Below, piece by piece: positions 23,069-33,674 of a DNA stretch of 64,000 bases. Numbering within the stretch: position 1 is the stretch's first letter; each line of letters begins with the position of its first letter. The notes beneath the pieces were generated by a model, which ran no database searches, had not been told where the DNA came from, and was given only the letters and a program-made list of their open reading frames with translations. Source of the DNA: Filobasidium wieringae (Eukaryota; Basidiomycota; Tremellomycetes; Filobasidiales; Filobasidiaceae); contig BCIV01000002.1 in the NCBI GenBank assembly GCA_001600055.1, positions 872,287 to 936,286 of the forward strand, given 5' to 3'. The position numbers and the translations under genes were made by a program.

Positions 23069-26000
23069 ATGTTTCAATCGCCTTCAGCTAGACCTGGGCA
23101 CTCTAATAGGGTCGGGGAAGCCGATAAGGATCCCGGTGAACAGCCGACTGAAGGGGGACCGAAATTCTCCAAGCCAGACTTGCCCTTTGGAAGAAAGAAC
23201 ATGCCGGAGCCTTTACCCTCCTGCACTTCTCACTTGAGCATCAATATTCACGCATCCGATGCGTTCAATGGTGCTCTAGCTGTGACAGATTTAGAAAAGA
23301 TTCCATGGGGCCGTCCAGGCGATATAGTGGAGGTCCGACCCGCTCGAGAGAAACCGACGAGGCAAGGAGGTGCACTCAATCGAGGAAGTACATCATTAAA
23401 TGAGGTGCCTTCTGGGACAGGTGTTCAAGGAGAAGGAAGGAGTAGGAAGAGGGACAGGATCAAAGGCAACTTTCTTTTCAAGTTGAAGGGGAATGATGAT
23501 AAACAGTTGAGAAGGTTGACTACCGTGAGTTCTTGCCTTGCCGGAATGTAACTCAGAGATGGGTCGGATTTGAAGCTCTTCCTCTGATTAGGCTTTATCC
23601 GTCTCTGAACAAGTATCCCAAATCTTCCCCCTTCCCAATCGATCAGAAATTATCTTGTCTCGCATAACAGATCCGACAGAAGTGGAAGCCGATTTCATCG
23701 AACTATACTTTACTGGCCAATACCTCGGTCGAGCGGATATGTGGCGTCTGGGGATGAGCTTGGAGGGCAAATGTGTATTCTTCAGACAAAAAGTCGAATT
23801 TGCTGGAATCAGGGCGGAAGTGAAGAATATCTATATCAAGGGGAAGAAGGTGAGTGATGTGATAGGCTCCCAAATCTCGGAAATATATTGTTAATTCGAT
23901 TGCGTCCCGTAGAGAGCCAGTGGATACGTGACGTCCAGGACGAAAACCATATTCCGAAGTAAATCTGCCCAGTCGTATCTATTCTTGCAACTGTGTAAGG
24001 AGATGTTTGACTTCGACGAAGACGGGGAACGATATTACGAGAAGGCTTTATACGGTGAGTCGCTCGGTAATCGATAATCGAGGTTATATAAAGCCCAAAA
24101 TTCTATTGTTTCATAGGGTTTCTACCCGAACTTTTCCAAAGATGGAGAGACACCCAGGCCAATCATGTGGTCACTATCATCCTCTTCGCACGTGTATTCT
24201 ACAACGCCAACGAGATTGAGCATCTAGCGAATCTACAGCCTCGAGGGAGATTCCTGAGTGCCTTGCAGCATGACCCTTACTTGGGCTCGTACAAGGACTT
24301 TTACAAGGTCATTGTAGATTTCGAAACCCGCCAGGAATGGCAATCTATCATGCCCGAGCTGAAAAAGCAAATGCTGGATACCCATGAGGAGATATTGCTG
24401 ATTTACCATACCGATGATGACGAGGCGGCCGAAGTGAAAATCATTGGTAGATTGGGCTATGTAAGATCGTCCGCTGCCACCCGGAACTTACGCTGGTTGA
24501 CCGAACCTTCCGGTAGGCCTTTGAAGGTAACGTACTCGAGTGTATGAACCTGGTACTCAACCCTTTCGACGAATCCTACATCGATCGGGATCTCTCACGT
24601 ACGGGACTGTCCATCCTCGTCATCACTCCTGGAGTCGGCCATTTTGCGGTCAACAAGAATATGCTGAGGTTGACAACGGAAAGGCTGCTCGATCTAGGGA
24701 TAACTTTGGATCTCGTTTGTCTGGCACAACTTCCCCTTCACGTTACGCCTATCTTTAGTTTTCTCAGCCATCGGTTGCCAGAAACGAAAGAGATCGGTCC
24801 GTTCAGGGCTGCCAACTTTGGACGTTTGCAGGATGTCCTGTATTATGACGCTCCAGACGGTGCGGACCAGCAAGAAGAAGAGGAGCATTACTGTGAGCCA
24901 TAGATCGGTTTGTTCGATGAACCGTACTGATCTCGGAGTGGATATGCCTAGCTCTCGCTCCATGGGTCTACTGTTCATTCTATTCCAGATCTTATGACAA
25001 GCCTTTCCGCTATGATCGCTTTGTCCCTCGCTGTAAAATGCATGAGATACAAATGCTGGGGGTCATCGACCACGATCTGACGACTCTTTCCTTGCCGGTC
25101 TTGGAACCTGAGTCGAGCGGAATACCGCTCGTCCGAAATCAATCGGGAATGGCAACTCCTGTTGCCCAAGGGGAAACAAGCGGGACTGAAGTACGAGCCA
25201 TGATACACGACAAGTTCGATGATGACATATTCTCGGGAGTACGTACAGGCAGGAGGAACGAAGATACTCCGCTGGATACATTGACACCAGGTGCATCGAC
25301 TCCGAAGCTGTCTTCCAGTATAGAGCCACCGGTGTCGAGGGGTTTCCCAGCACAGGTATCGACAACAAAGGGAGCTCATCCGGACAAGACTATACGCAAT
25401 CGTGGCGTCTCTAATGCATCGACAACTGTGTTCGAGAGACCTGCTAACCTGCTCAAAGATACGAAGTCTGGTGCAACCCAATCAGAAACAACGGTGCCGG
25501 GTTCCCCCGTATCAGTTGTGACTGGCTTTAGCACACCAATACCAGCGACCTTGGCCCTGTCTAGGAGATCATCTCACAGCGAAGATGGGCCAGGCGTCTC
25601 GACTCCGTCAGCTACGAGGTCGCTAAGATCACTCGCGAATAAACCCAGCAGATCTGCATTGTCCAGTCTTGGCTATTTGCTGGGGATCACTTCAAGGCCT
25701 ACCCCAACTCCACCGGCAACTGCCCTCCGATCCGCACATCGGATCCCACCGACGGCTCTTCCTCATAATACTTCCAACACAAAGGCAGCGGAAAGTGAGA
25801 TTCCGTCTGACCTTCATGCGCACAATTATAAGCTCCTCCAGCCGGACGTTTCCAAAGCTAATGGAAACAAAGCAATCGTTAGCCCTTTGCCTGGGTCACG
25901 CGCTCCACAGCCCGTCGCCACGCCAACGAAGAAACGTCTGACTTCTGCTGACGAAGGTCGTCCTCTTGGTACCTCGCAAGTTGAGCCTCTAGCGATACCG

Positions 26001-28848
26001 GTTCGAGGTCTTTCCGCAGACCGTAGGCTGTCCCGGCGGAGAAGTGTCGTAAACGCGTTGAGCATGTCTGAAGAGAAGACGCATCGGCTTCTTACCGACC
26101 GCAACATGCAACGTCTACGTACCGTGGACCGAGAGAAGAACACTAAAGACGACGAGACTCCAATGCAAATGGCGCATTCCTTACCATCACAGCGCGGCGC
26201 ATCTTTCCCGTATGGTAACAGTTACAAGCGATCTTACATGAGTAGTATCAACCCTTGTCGTCCTCACATGCGCAGCATTGAAAAGGCAAGCAAAGCGCGA
26301 AGATGGCAGCATGCGCTTCCACGACCTACCTTCACACAGGATGTCAAGTGGGACAGTATAGTAGCTCCATCTTGCTTGCCTTTGACAAGTGACATGATTC
26401 CGAAGGAGGAAGAGCTCAAATCGCAATATCACGAGCAATTATATGTGTTCGATTGTCAAGCGAACCAATTATCGTTCCTGCTTAGACCACCAACGTCTTC
26501 AGATGCAGACTGGGATCTGCCGATCGAAGTGCTCAGAGAAATGGCGTCCCAAAGATTGTCTCGTAAGTCTTGCAGATCGATAGGAGCCTTCGTTTTTCTG
26601 ACTAAGAAGTTGCACTACAGAAAATTTTCAGTTCATCGTTTCAAGTAGACAAGCTGCGCGAGGAACGGTAGTCTCCCGCGGCGACGTAATCGGCGTTCGA
26701 AGCGGAGGAGCTTCGGATATACTGAAATCCGCCAAAGGACCTCTGTATCTGTCTACTCCAAACCAGGTTCATCGGTTGGATTTCGCGATGGATAATCGAA
26801 ATACGTTAGAAGTTCACAATTATACCCGTAAATTGGATTATGTAACGCAACCAGCGGATTACGTGTGTCTAGTCTGGCCAAGAAAGCGAAAGGGGTACGG
26901 TTTGGGAACTGCCACGTTCAAATACCCTGTAAGCCTGTGGTTTACCAGCATCGAGACATGCCGAGATCCGACGTTTCATCTATCCAGACCCGAAACTACG
27001 ACTTCAACTACCTTGATCGGCTGATATCCGGAGCCGAGGAAAACTTGACCCAAGCCTTGCGCTATTGGCGGACTAGATTCATCCTCATACCTTCGGACCG
27101 GCCTCCAGTAGCCAGTCAGTCGTCCGCCGGCGAAGCGTTCAGCGACCAAGAAATACACATCACTGGCGCGACCCGCTTGCTCGAAACTATTAATCGATAT
27201 CGCTGGAAGCGGCCTGGTGATACTTCCAATACAACTCCTTTGAAGCTTCTGCCAACATGGCTTGCACCATCAGCTTGTGTTACGGACGCACTCCTCATGC
27301 AGGACTTGGAAAACCTACATCAGACAGGGGATGATATTAAGACTCCTGGAAAGCAAGCTGAAATCCTTGAAACCTCGCTCACAGAGATCGCGGCTGATAT
27401 GCGCGACTCAGCTAACGGTTTGCCAATCGATGACCGCTGGTGGCATAAGGCGTTCTATCCTGACAGCTTCCAAGGCGATAATTTTGTTACGTGGTTAATA
27501 GCTTTCTATGCGGACGTCAAAACACGCGATGCAGGCGCAGAATGGGGCCGAAAGCTTATGGAACAAGGATTAATAGGTAAACTGTCGATCTTCTCATATT
27601 GGTGTGAGGCAATGGCTGATATGACATCGACTCTTAAGAACATTGTGTCGGGAATCATGGCTTTCTTGACGGGTATGCAAGGATCGTCTGACCTGAACAT
27701 AAGTTGCTCAGCGCTTATCGTGCTTATTTCGCTTTCAGATACTACTTTTATCGTCTCGCACCAGAGTATATGCAAAGCCAGCGCAAAAGGAAAGGTTTAG
27801 GATGGTTTGCGACCGCCAAACCTTCAGTTGCAGGCGAGATGTCAAATAGCAGTTTACCTAAGCCCTATGGACTAAATTTCCCTGCCACCCTCGAAGGTGG
27901 CAAGCGATCGAAACGCAAACGCAAAGTCAAAATGAGCCAAAGAGTAATCCTAGACCTGGATTCTCAGCGACGGAGCGATCGGGCGGAAGTGGCTATCCTT
28001 CATTCGGATATCATACACAATCCAAATAATGCGTAAGCACTACCCAAGCAGCCAGACCATTGATGCGTAATGAAGTGCTGATCTACCGGTATAGGTTTCA
28101 CTTTGAGCTTAACTGGATTGGTGTTACAGCAGGGCTACTCGATGACATGCGGCAGCGATGGAGTGGAATAGCTGAGAAGCACGGGCTTCGCTTGGTCGAA
28201 GCACCTGTCGAGCAGATCAAGGATATCGGGAAGAAATGTGCATATCGACCGTGCTTCTCGATCAATCTGGCTCTTCCCCCACCAACTATCGCAGATCTCG
28301 ATGAGCGCTTACCTGAACAGATCAGAACTGCGAATTTCTTCGAATATGCGATTCTAACAAAGAAATTCGGATTCGTGCTTGATGTTGAGGCCACGTACCG
28401 ATATCCGGATGACCTGGAAGTGGAGTATTCGTACCGTGAAACGGCGATATTTGAACACTCTCAATTTATACACAAGTCGGGACTAGCTTTGGTTCAGTGT
28501 ATCGGAGGTACAGAGGGCTTCTTGTGGAGCGACAACCGTCTGTTCTTCTCAGCATCAACGCGTTATCGAGCAGATTCTATGCATCCGGCAACATCCTTGT
28601 CGAAACAAGAACAGGCGGACCAGCTCAGGGAGGAGCTAGAAAAATTCTGCTCGGACGCTGAAGCCTTGGCAGAGTTCTATGCGAGCGTGGTACCCCCGCT
28701 GCAGCCTATTGAGATAGGAACAGAGTCTGCGGGTGCCGTTCACAAGATGGATGAAGTAGAGCGTGTAACGGAGAAGGAGGAAAGCCTTGCTCTTGAAAAG
28801 CAGATTGATCAACAGATGGAAGGATTCATGGGGCCATATGGATTGTGA
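23069..28848 (+). CDS. IML1: Iml1 / DEPDC5, GATOR1 (SEACIT) subunit
   Basis: Iml1 is the GAP-bearing subunit of GATOR1/SEACIT, which inactivates Gtr1/RagA and so restrains TORC1 at the vacuole when amino acids are scarce. Eleven exons (23069-23524, 23592-23849, 23913-24054, 24117-24460, 24517-24892, 24952-26562, 26621-26928, 26988-27576, 27639-27672, 27739-28032, 28095-28848) sum to 5166 nt, 1721 residues. Landmarks are an N-terminal domain with [17 protein letters not shown] and [34 protein letters not shown], a disordered S/T/P-rich middle (about 25150-26200), [17 protein letters not shown] with [11 protein letters not shown], and a DEP domain ([19 protein letters not shown] through [16 protein letters not shown]). 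The C-terminal domain starts [17 protein letters not shown]. Exon 9 is only 34 nt. Confidence 0.95.
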
Positions 28849-29034
28849 TTGTTAGCGATACAATGTGTTCTGTCAGGGAATCGTGCCGCGATCGTAATGT
28901 ACTGATTGATCGTGAACGAGTTGTCGTGTAAATGAAGATTTCCCGCGAATCCAGGGGCGATTAAGTAAGGGTCGTTAGGCGTCGTTTGCGGATAAATTGT
29001 AGGTTGTAGTTAATATAGTCGTCCAGTCCTTTAT

Positions 29035-30003
29035 TCATCCGATGGAGGTCACGGTGCACATCTCCAAGTGTATCACGCCTCCTTCCCCCGGCTCACCAAA
29101 GCCTCCCACTATATCCATTCGACATACCTAATTCCAGATGAGGTGATTGTGAGCAGATTCTCGCACTGTGCGGTCCACGCCGTTTGCGTACCGGACAACT
29201 TCCCGTCAATATCCTTCCCTTGATCTTCCCCATCGCATCTGCTCCATATCTCGCATACCATTCCTCATACTTTCTTGCAGGTCGTTTGATACCGGGACCC
29301 TTAGAAGGGAACGTCCCGATTGGGTTCGGTTTACGTCTCTCCCTGATAGCTTGTGTTTTGAGAGTCGAAAAGAGGCAAGCACCGCATACTTATCCAGAGC
29401 CATAGGATGAGCCATAGACGGTTTTAACGACTGGGCCAGCCTTGTTAACAGGCGACTCACGGACGTGTCCGCACGGTGTCAATACGGCTGAGAGTGGTGG
29501 TGATAGACAGATAGGACACTCTGATGTTTTTTGATCGTTAGGCTCGAATTCATTGTTTAGACTTTGAGATGGATGACCAGGGACTGACGATATGCTGACA
29601 ATAGGTTATCTTCAGCTGGCTCATTACTATCTGAACGATCTCCTTCTTCCGATAGTATCTTTTCCTCCTCAGACATCGCTAGATCCATGCTAGTTGCTCG
29701 TCCTTTCCCCTTATCAAGCGGAACAGGGCTAGAAAACCCGTCTAAAAGCTCAAAGCTCTCGTCCATAACATCTCGTCTTGCTGCGGCAGACCTAGCCCTC
29801 CCTCGTGTACTTGATACCGTCCCGCTAGATATGGTAGCACTACTGGCAGTCGTGGAAGCTGATCCGTCTCGAAGTCGTCTTGTTGGTACGATTCGAGGGG
29901 CGATTCTCGCAGCAATGGTAGGTCGTGGAGGAGAAGGAAGGGTTTCAGGGAGATCGTCTTCAGTAAGATCAATAATACTGTGATTTCGGCGAGAAGCAGC
30001 CAT
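29035..30003 (-). CDS. SIM- and RING-containing E3 ubiquitin ligase, Slx8/RNF4-like
   Basis: Four exons (30003-29589, 29520-29461, 29388-29192, 29127-29035) give 254 residues. The N-terminus carries a strong SUMO-interaction motif, SIIDLTEDD. A disordered S/T/R-rich middle follows, then a C3HC4 RING: CPICLSPPLSAVLTPCGHV, LCGACL, and CPVCRMD. Nearly 60 residues, including RKYEEWYARYGADAMG, lie between the sixth and seventh ligands, far longer than usual. SIM plus RING is the plan of SUMO-targeted ubiquitin ligases (Slx8-Rfp, RNF4), which act on SUMOylated nuclear proteins at damaged DNA. The Slx8 assignment is by architecture only. It is divergent from the DNA-kinase-helical-domain gene. Confidence 0.8.
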
Positions 30004-30386
30004 GATTGTTGGTTTGTATATGTGTCGTTGCTCGTCTAGAAATGGCTGCGAAATGGAATGCTGTGGTGCATAGAAACCGATAGCTGCTGGTCGTTTGATT
30101 ATGGGTTTCCGTTTTCTATGAATATAGAGGTAAGTACGAAGGCACACAAAGGTTGCGGCAATTGCGAAGGGTAAAAGTTGCGTCGATCTCGAAGATCGGT
30201 AAGCGAGCGCAAATGATGACGACTTACCCTAGCACAGATAACCCTTGACTACTCCTGATTGCCTGATCTCAACTTGGAATTCTGACAAGCCATTGAGCGT
30301 CAGGTCTCTCAACAGAGTATCATCAACACCGGCAGAACCAACGCATAGCATTCCGCTTAGATAATACGAGGCGCACGTCAACCTGA
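30004..30386. promoter_or_regulatory. Shared 383-bp promoter of the RING ligase and the HMUDK-like gene
   Basis: The two start codons face away from each other with 383 nt between. No frame spans it. The arrangement allows co-regulation but does not prove it. Confidence 0.55.
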
Positions 30387-32406
30387 ATGGCAGATATTGT
30401 AGGCTCCTCTATCCCGTTTGCTTTGATCAATCAATCCTGATTTGGGCACATACATAGAACAATAATAAGAGAAAGAAGGGCTGGAAGGGATGGGAGTTAA
30501 TCGAGGTTGACTCTGATGGAGAGGTTATTGACAGGAAACCATCTCTGCCGACAAAACCCAAATATATTCTTGAAGTAGAGATCTTGGTCAAGCGTCCCTC
30601 TCAACCCCGACACAAGCACAAACTCATCAGGGAAGAGCAAGTTGATCGATCGGAAGATGAGACCGACAGAGACGACAGTATCAGCCAGGTTGAGCATGAC
30701 ATCAGCAATACGGACGATGATCCGATGAATGAACCTATTCCTTTCCCCTCCAGCGATTCCGAGGACGATGATTTTGTGCCGGAAGGATCACATAATTCTA
30801 CTAAAAGAAGAAAGACTGGACTACAGAAACGCCTAGTGCGCAGGACCAGAAGAGGCTCACCAACAGTATCTCAGCAGAGTGAAGGCGATGATGAGAATGG
30901 TTGGCCGGAGGATCCTCATTCGAATTTGCTCCTTCGTGGTGGTGGGTTATCGCAACGGGATTTCAAGGAAATTCGATACACATTGGGACCACTCAGAGAT
31001 ATCGAGATACCTGGATTAGGAGCTCAACAAGTCTCTATCAAACACTTCAATCAATATTTCTACTGGGTTGCAGAAAGACAACGGGTATTTGAGCGTCGCA
31101 AGCAAGGACTCCAACCGATGTTCATCATTCAGAAAGACAGGAAACCTCAGAAGTCTTGGTCTATGGATCCCTTTTTCTCTATTCCACTCAGTAATGTGTT
31201 CCGCCATCAGGACAACTCTAGTCAATACATCATTGAGCATGTCATTGATGGGTACGAACCAACGGGTATTGATCCGGAACATGATGTCACGACCGACAAC
31301 CGCTATGACGAGGATGGGCGATGGATCGACAATTTGCAGGAAGCATGTTGGAGGAACATGGTGTATTGGCAGTTCTGCAGAACTGAAACATGGGTATACT
31401 TAAAGCAAGCACTAGGAGGCGACGTGAGATGGGCTACGTACAACTACGAAACATATGCTGGGATATTGCGTAGGAAGCTTCAGGAGCACCCGGGCCAAGC
31501 GCTCTTCACTGGTAGCTATCAGATTCATCCTGATAAGCGCTATAACAAGGGAGTCAATTACGGAAATGGTAAGTAAACTGGTACCCTGCAAGTTGTGTCA
31601 TAGATTGCTCACTGTATCCGAACAGCCTTTGCGTGTCTGGAAGCGATGATGACGGGAAACACGCCTATTGGGAAACTGCCGCCCATACCAGAAGCCCTTG
31701 CAGCTACACATTCGCTAGAAGAAGCTCATAGTGTTTTGCAGCTATATCCAGGGATTGGTAATTATCACGGTCTGCAGTAAGCCTTCACTGAGCAGGAAGT
31801 AACGCATGCGAGTGCTAATCATCTCCCTGCAGACTCGCTCTGAATCTCAATTACTCCAAGTTCATCAACCTGAGTACCACAGAATGGATCTGTGCGGGAC
31901 GAGGAGCCAAGAACGGACTGTCGTTAATTATCCCTACACTCTCCCAATCGGATCCGGCTGTCAAGCTGGGTCTCAACTGGCTAATGAGCCAACAGTGGGA
32001 CGAGTGGAAGAGATTGGGATACACGCCTATCTCAGCTTGGTCTGACACAGGACGTCCGCACGATGATCCAGGCGTGGATCTAGTCGATTTAGAGAACAGT
32101 CAGTCAAAGATACGTATCGCCGTAGGGCAATCTCTTACGACACATATACGTATAGGTCTATGCATCTACCAAAAATACGCAAGAGCAATGAGGAAAACAG
32201 AGATCTATGCGATGTCGCAAGGAAAGGATCCTCAACTGCTTCGAGTTGCAGAAGAAGCTTATAATCCTTTCCGAGGTGAAGCAGAGCTAGCACTGGGAAA
32301 GCCGGTCGTGATACACATACCAAAGAAAGGTCAAACCGAAGAAGGCTTTATGGCTGATATCGTAGAGGAATGCAAAGTCAAAATAGAGGTTGACGAACTT
32401 GAATGA
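30387..32406 (+). CDS. 5-hmdU DNA kinase helical-domain (HMUDK_hel / aGPT-PPlase clade 3) protein
   Basis: Four exons (30387-30398, 30458-31568, 31626-31776, 31833-32406) close to 615 residues. The first 145 residues are acidic and disordered, with a SIM-like GWELIEVDSDGEVID and basic clusters (TKRRKTG, RRTRRG). The folded part matches the helical domain described for phage 5-hydroxymethyl-dUMP DNA kinases and alpha-glutamyl/putrescinyl-thymine pyrophosphorylases: YFYWVAERQRVFERRKQG, DPFFSIPLSNVFRHQDNSSQ, LFTGSYQIHP, YPGIGNYHGLQLALNLNYS, EWICAGRGAKNGLSL. It has the ERxxIxxRRxxG, PGIG and GxGAxxGL signatures. No P-loop kinase domain is joined, as in the fungal stand-alone clade. The substrate is unknown; a role on modified DNA bases is inference. 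Confidence 0.8.
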
Positions 32407-32483
32407 GGTATATAATGAAATAGTGTCGTGACAGGCGAACGTCGAGAAGCTAAAAGGAAGTCACAGTGTGTCGACCGCGAGTG

Positions 32484-32516
32484 AATTACCCAACCAAATC
32501 ATTTGGTTGGTTAATT
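32484..32516. repeat. 33-nt near-perfect palindrome
   Basis: Arms of 16 nt with one mismatch around a single central base; the inner 10-bp arms CCAACCAAAT / ATTTGGTTGG are perfect. It lies 78 nt after the stop of the HMUDK-like gene. Confidence 0.95.
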
Positions 32517-32772
32517 GATCGAATGTAATTCCCCTCAATGTGGGGAATAGGCTGAAGCGTCGGTATGGAAACTCGACTCGCAGTCTCCAAAGCGGGAACC
32601 TTACCTTGACCATGTTGAGGGTTTTGTAATAATTTGACCAGATATAATCGCATTGACAGCGTTCGCACGTTCGAGGTGCAAGGACGAGGACTTTGTGCGT
32701 TTGGGGTGCGGTCTCTTGGTGAGCGAGAAGGCTACGGCGGTCTCCGTTTACTTCTCGGAAGGCTCAGGCCTA

Positions 32773-32834
32773 GCGCAGATGCGTACACGTCGCCTGACGA
32801 GCGCAGATGCGTACACGTCGTCTGACGTGCGCAG
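32773..32834. repeat. 28-nt direct tandem repeat, 2.2 copies
   Basis: The unit starts GCGCAGATGCGTACACGTCG and then reads CCTGACGA (first copy, 32773-32800) or TCTGACGT (second, 32801-32828). A third copy is cut after GCGCAG. The copies differ at two positions. Confidence 0.95.
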
Positions 32835-33674
32835 CAGACGCGGTAGACGATGGAACAGAAGACGTCGATCCAGTAATACAGTTGCGTATTGTTGTTGTGT
32901 GTTTCTACTCATCCTCAACGTTTATTTGAACTTGATAAAGGAAGAAGAGAGGATTGACAGCGCTTGCAACTCAGGGAATTGTGAGGACCAGCATATCCGG
33001 GGCACAGCGAGATGTTCAGGAGTGATAATAATGATAGGCATGACGATAACAAGGGCAAAATAGAAGTACCAAGTATACACGGTGGACCTTTTCAAGAAGA
33101 ACAAGCGGGAAGTCAGCGCTCTGTTGATCGAACATGTGCGGCTCGACCGAGTCAAATATGGCGTTAGGTAGTGTATTATCAGATACCGTTGTAAATTTCA
33201 ATTTCGCGCATTCGCCCGTAAAGACGTAGCACAGTGTGAATACGATTAGTGTGAAAGGTTGTCATCAGGGAGTTTGCGGAGTGGGAACACGTCGAAAGGA
33301 AGCAATGTGAGAAGAAAAGGAAAGCTTACCTTTGCCTGGCAACCCGGAGGGACATTCGAATTCGGGCAATACGAGGTGCTACGAGGTCGATAACTACCTA
33401 GGTTGACTGCGTGATGTAGGGATACGGATTGCTTGGGTATCTGAACGACGAGTGGACCTCTTCCTCCGTGAAGAGTTTTTATCAGCGTGCGCTTGAACTC
33501 GACTCACGCGCTTTGACTTGGGACAGACGTCCCTTACCCGATGACGGCAGGACGAGCAGGCGCTAGATCTCTTTCGTGCCGTTATCAAAGTTATCGTTCG
33601 TCGAGGTCGATCCCCTTCGCATTCTCACTTCTTAGAGCTAAAATTACTGAAACAAGATCCGAGCTGCTCTTATC

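Larger units (their letters stand above)
32407..33674. other. 1.27-kb spacer with palindrome, tandem repeat and unresolved minus-strand coding-like pieces
   Basis: It holds a 33-nt palindrome and a 28-nt tandem repeat (separate entries). On the minus strand some pieces look spliced and coding: RKRSSACSSCRHR before a GTAAGG donor at about 33540, STSYCPNSNVPPGCQAK before GTAAGC (about 33330), and hydrophobic TLIVFTLCYVFTG (about 33215) and TWYFYFALVIVMPIIII. I could not join them into one frame, so I do not call a gene. Confidence 0.35.

Noticed and set aside
24461..24540. A 14-nt intron in IML1
   Set aside because: Too short to splice; the real intron is 24461-24516, joining GRLGY to [13 protein letters not shown].
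26863..26948. A frameshift in IML1
   Set aside because: An intron at 26929-26987 (CCT/GTAAGC to TATCCAG) restores the frame and gives [14 protein letters not shown], so the gene is intact.
33394..33588. A Zn2Cys6 transcription factor
   Set aside because: Only ACSSCRHR is suggestive; the remaining cysteine spacing and the basic stretch could not be found in any spliced frame.
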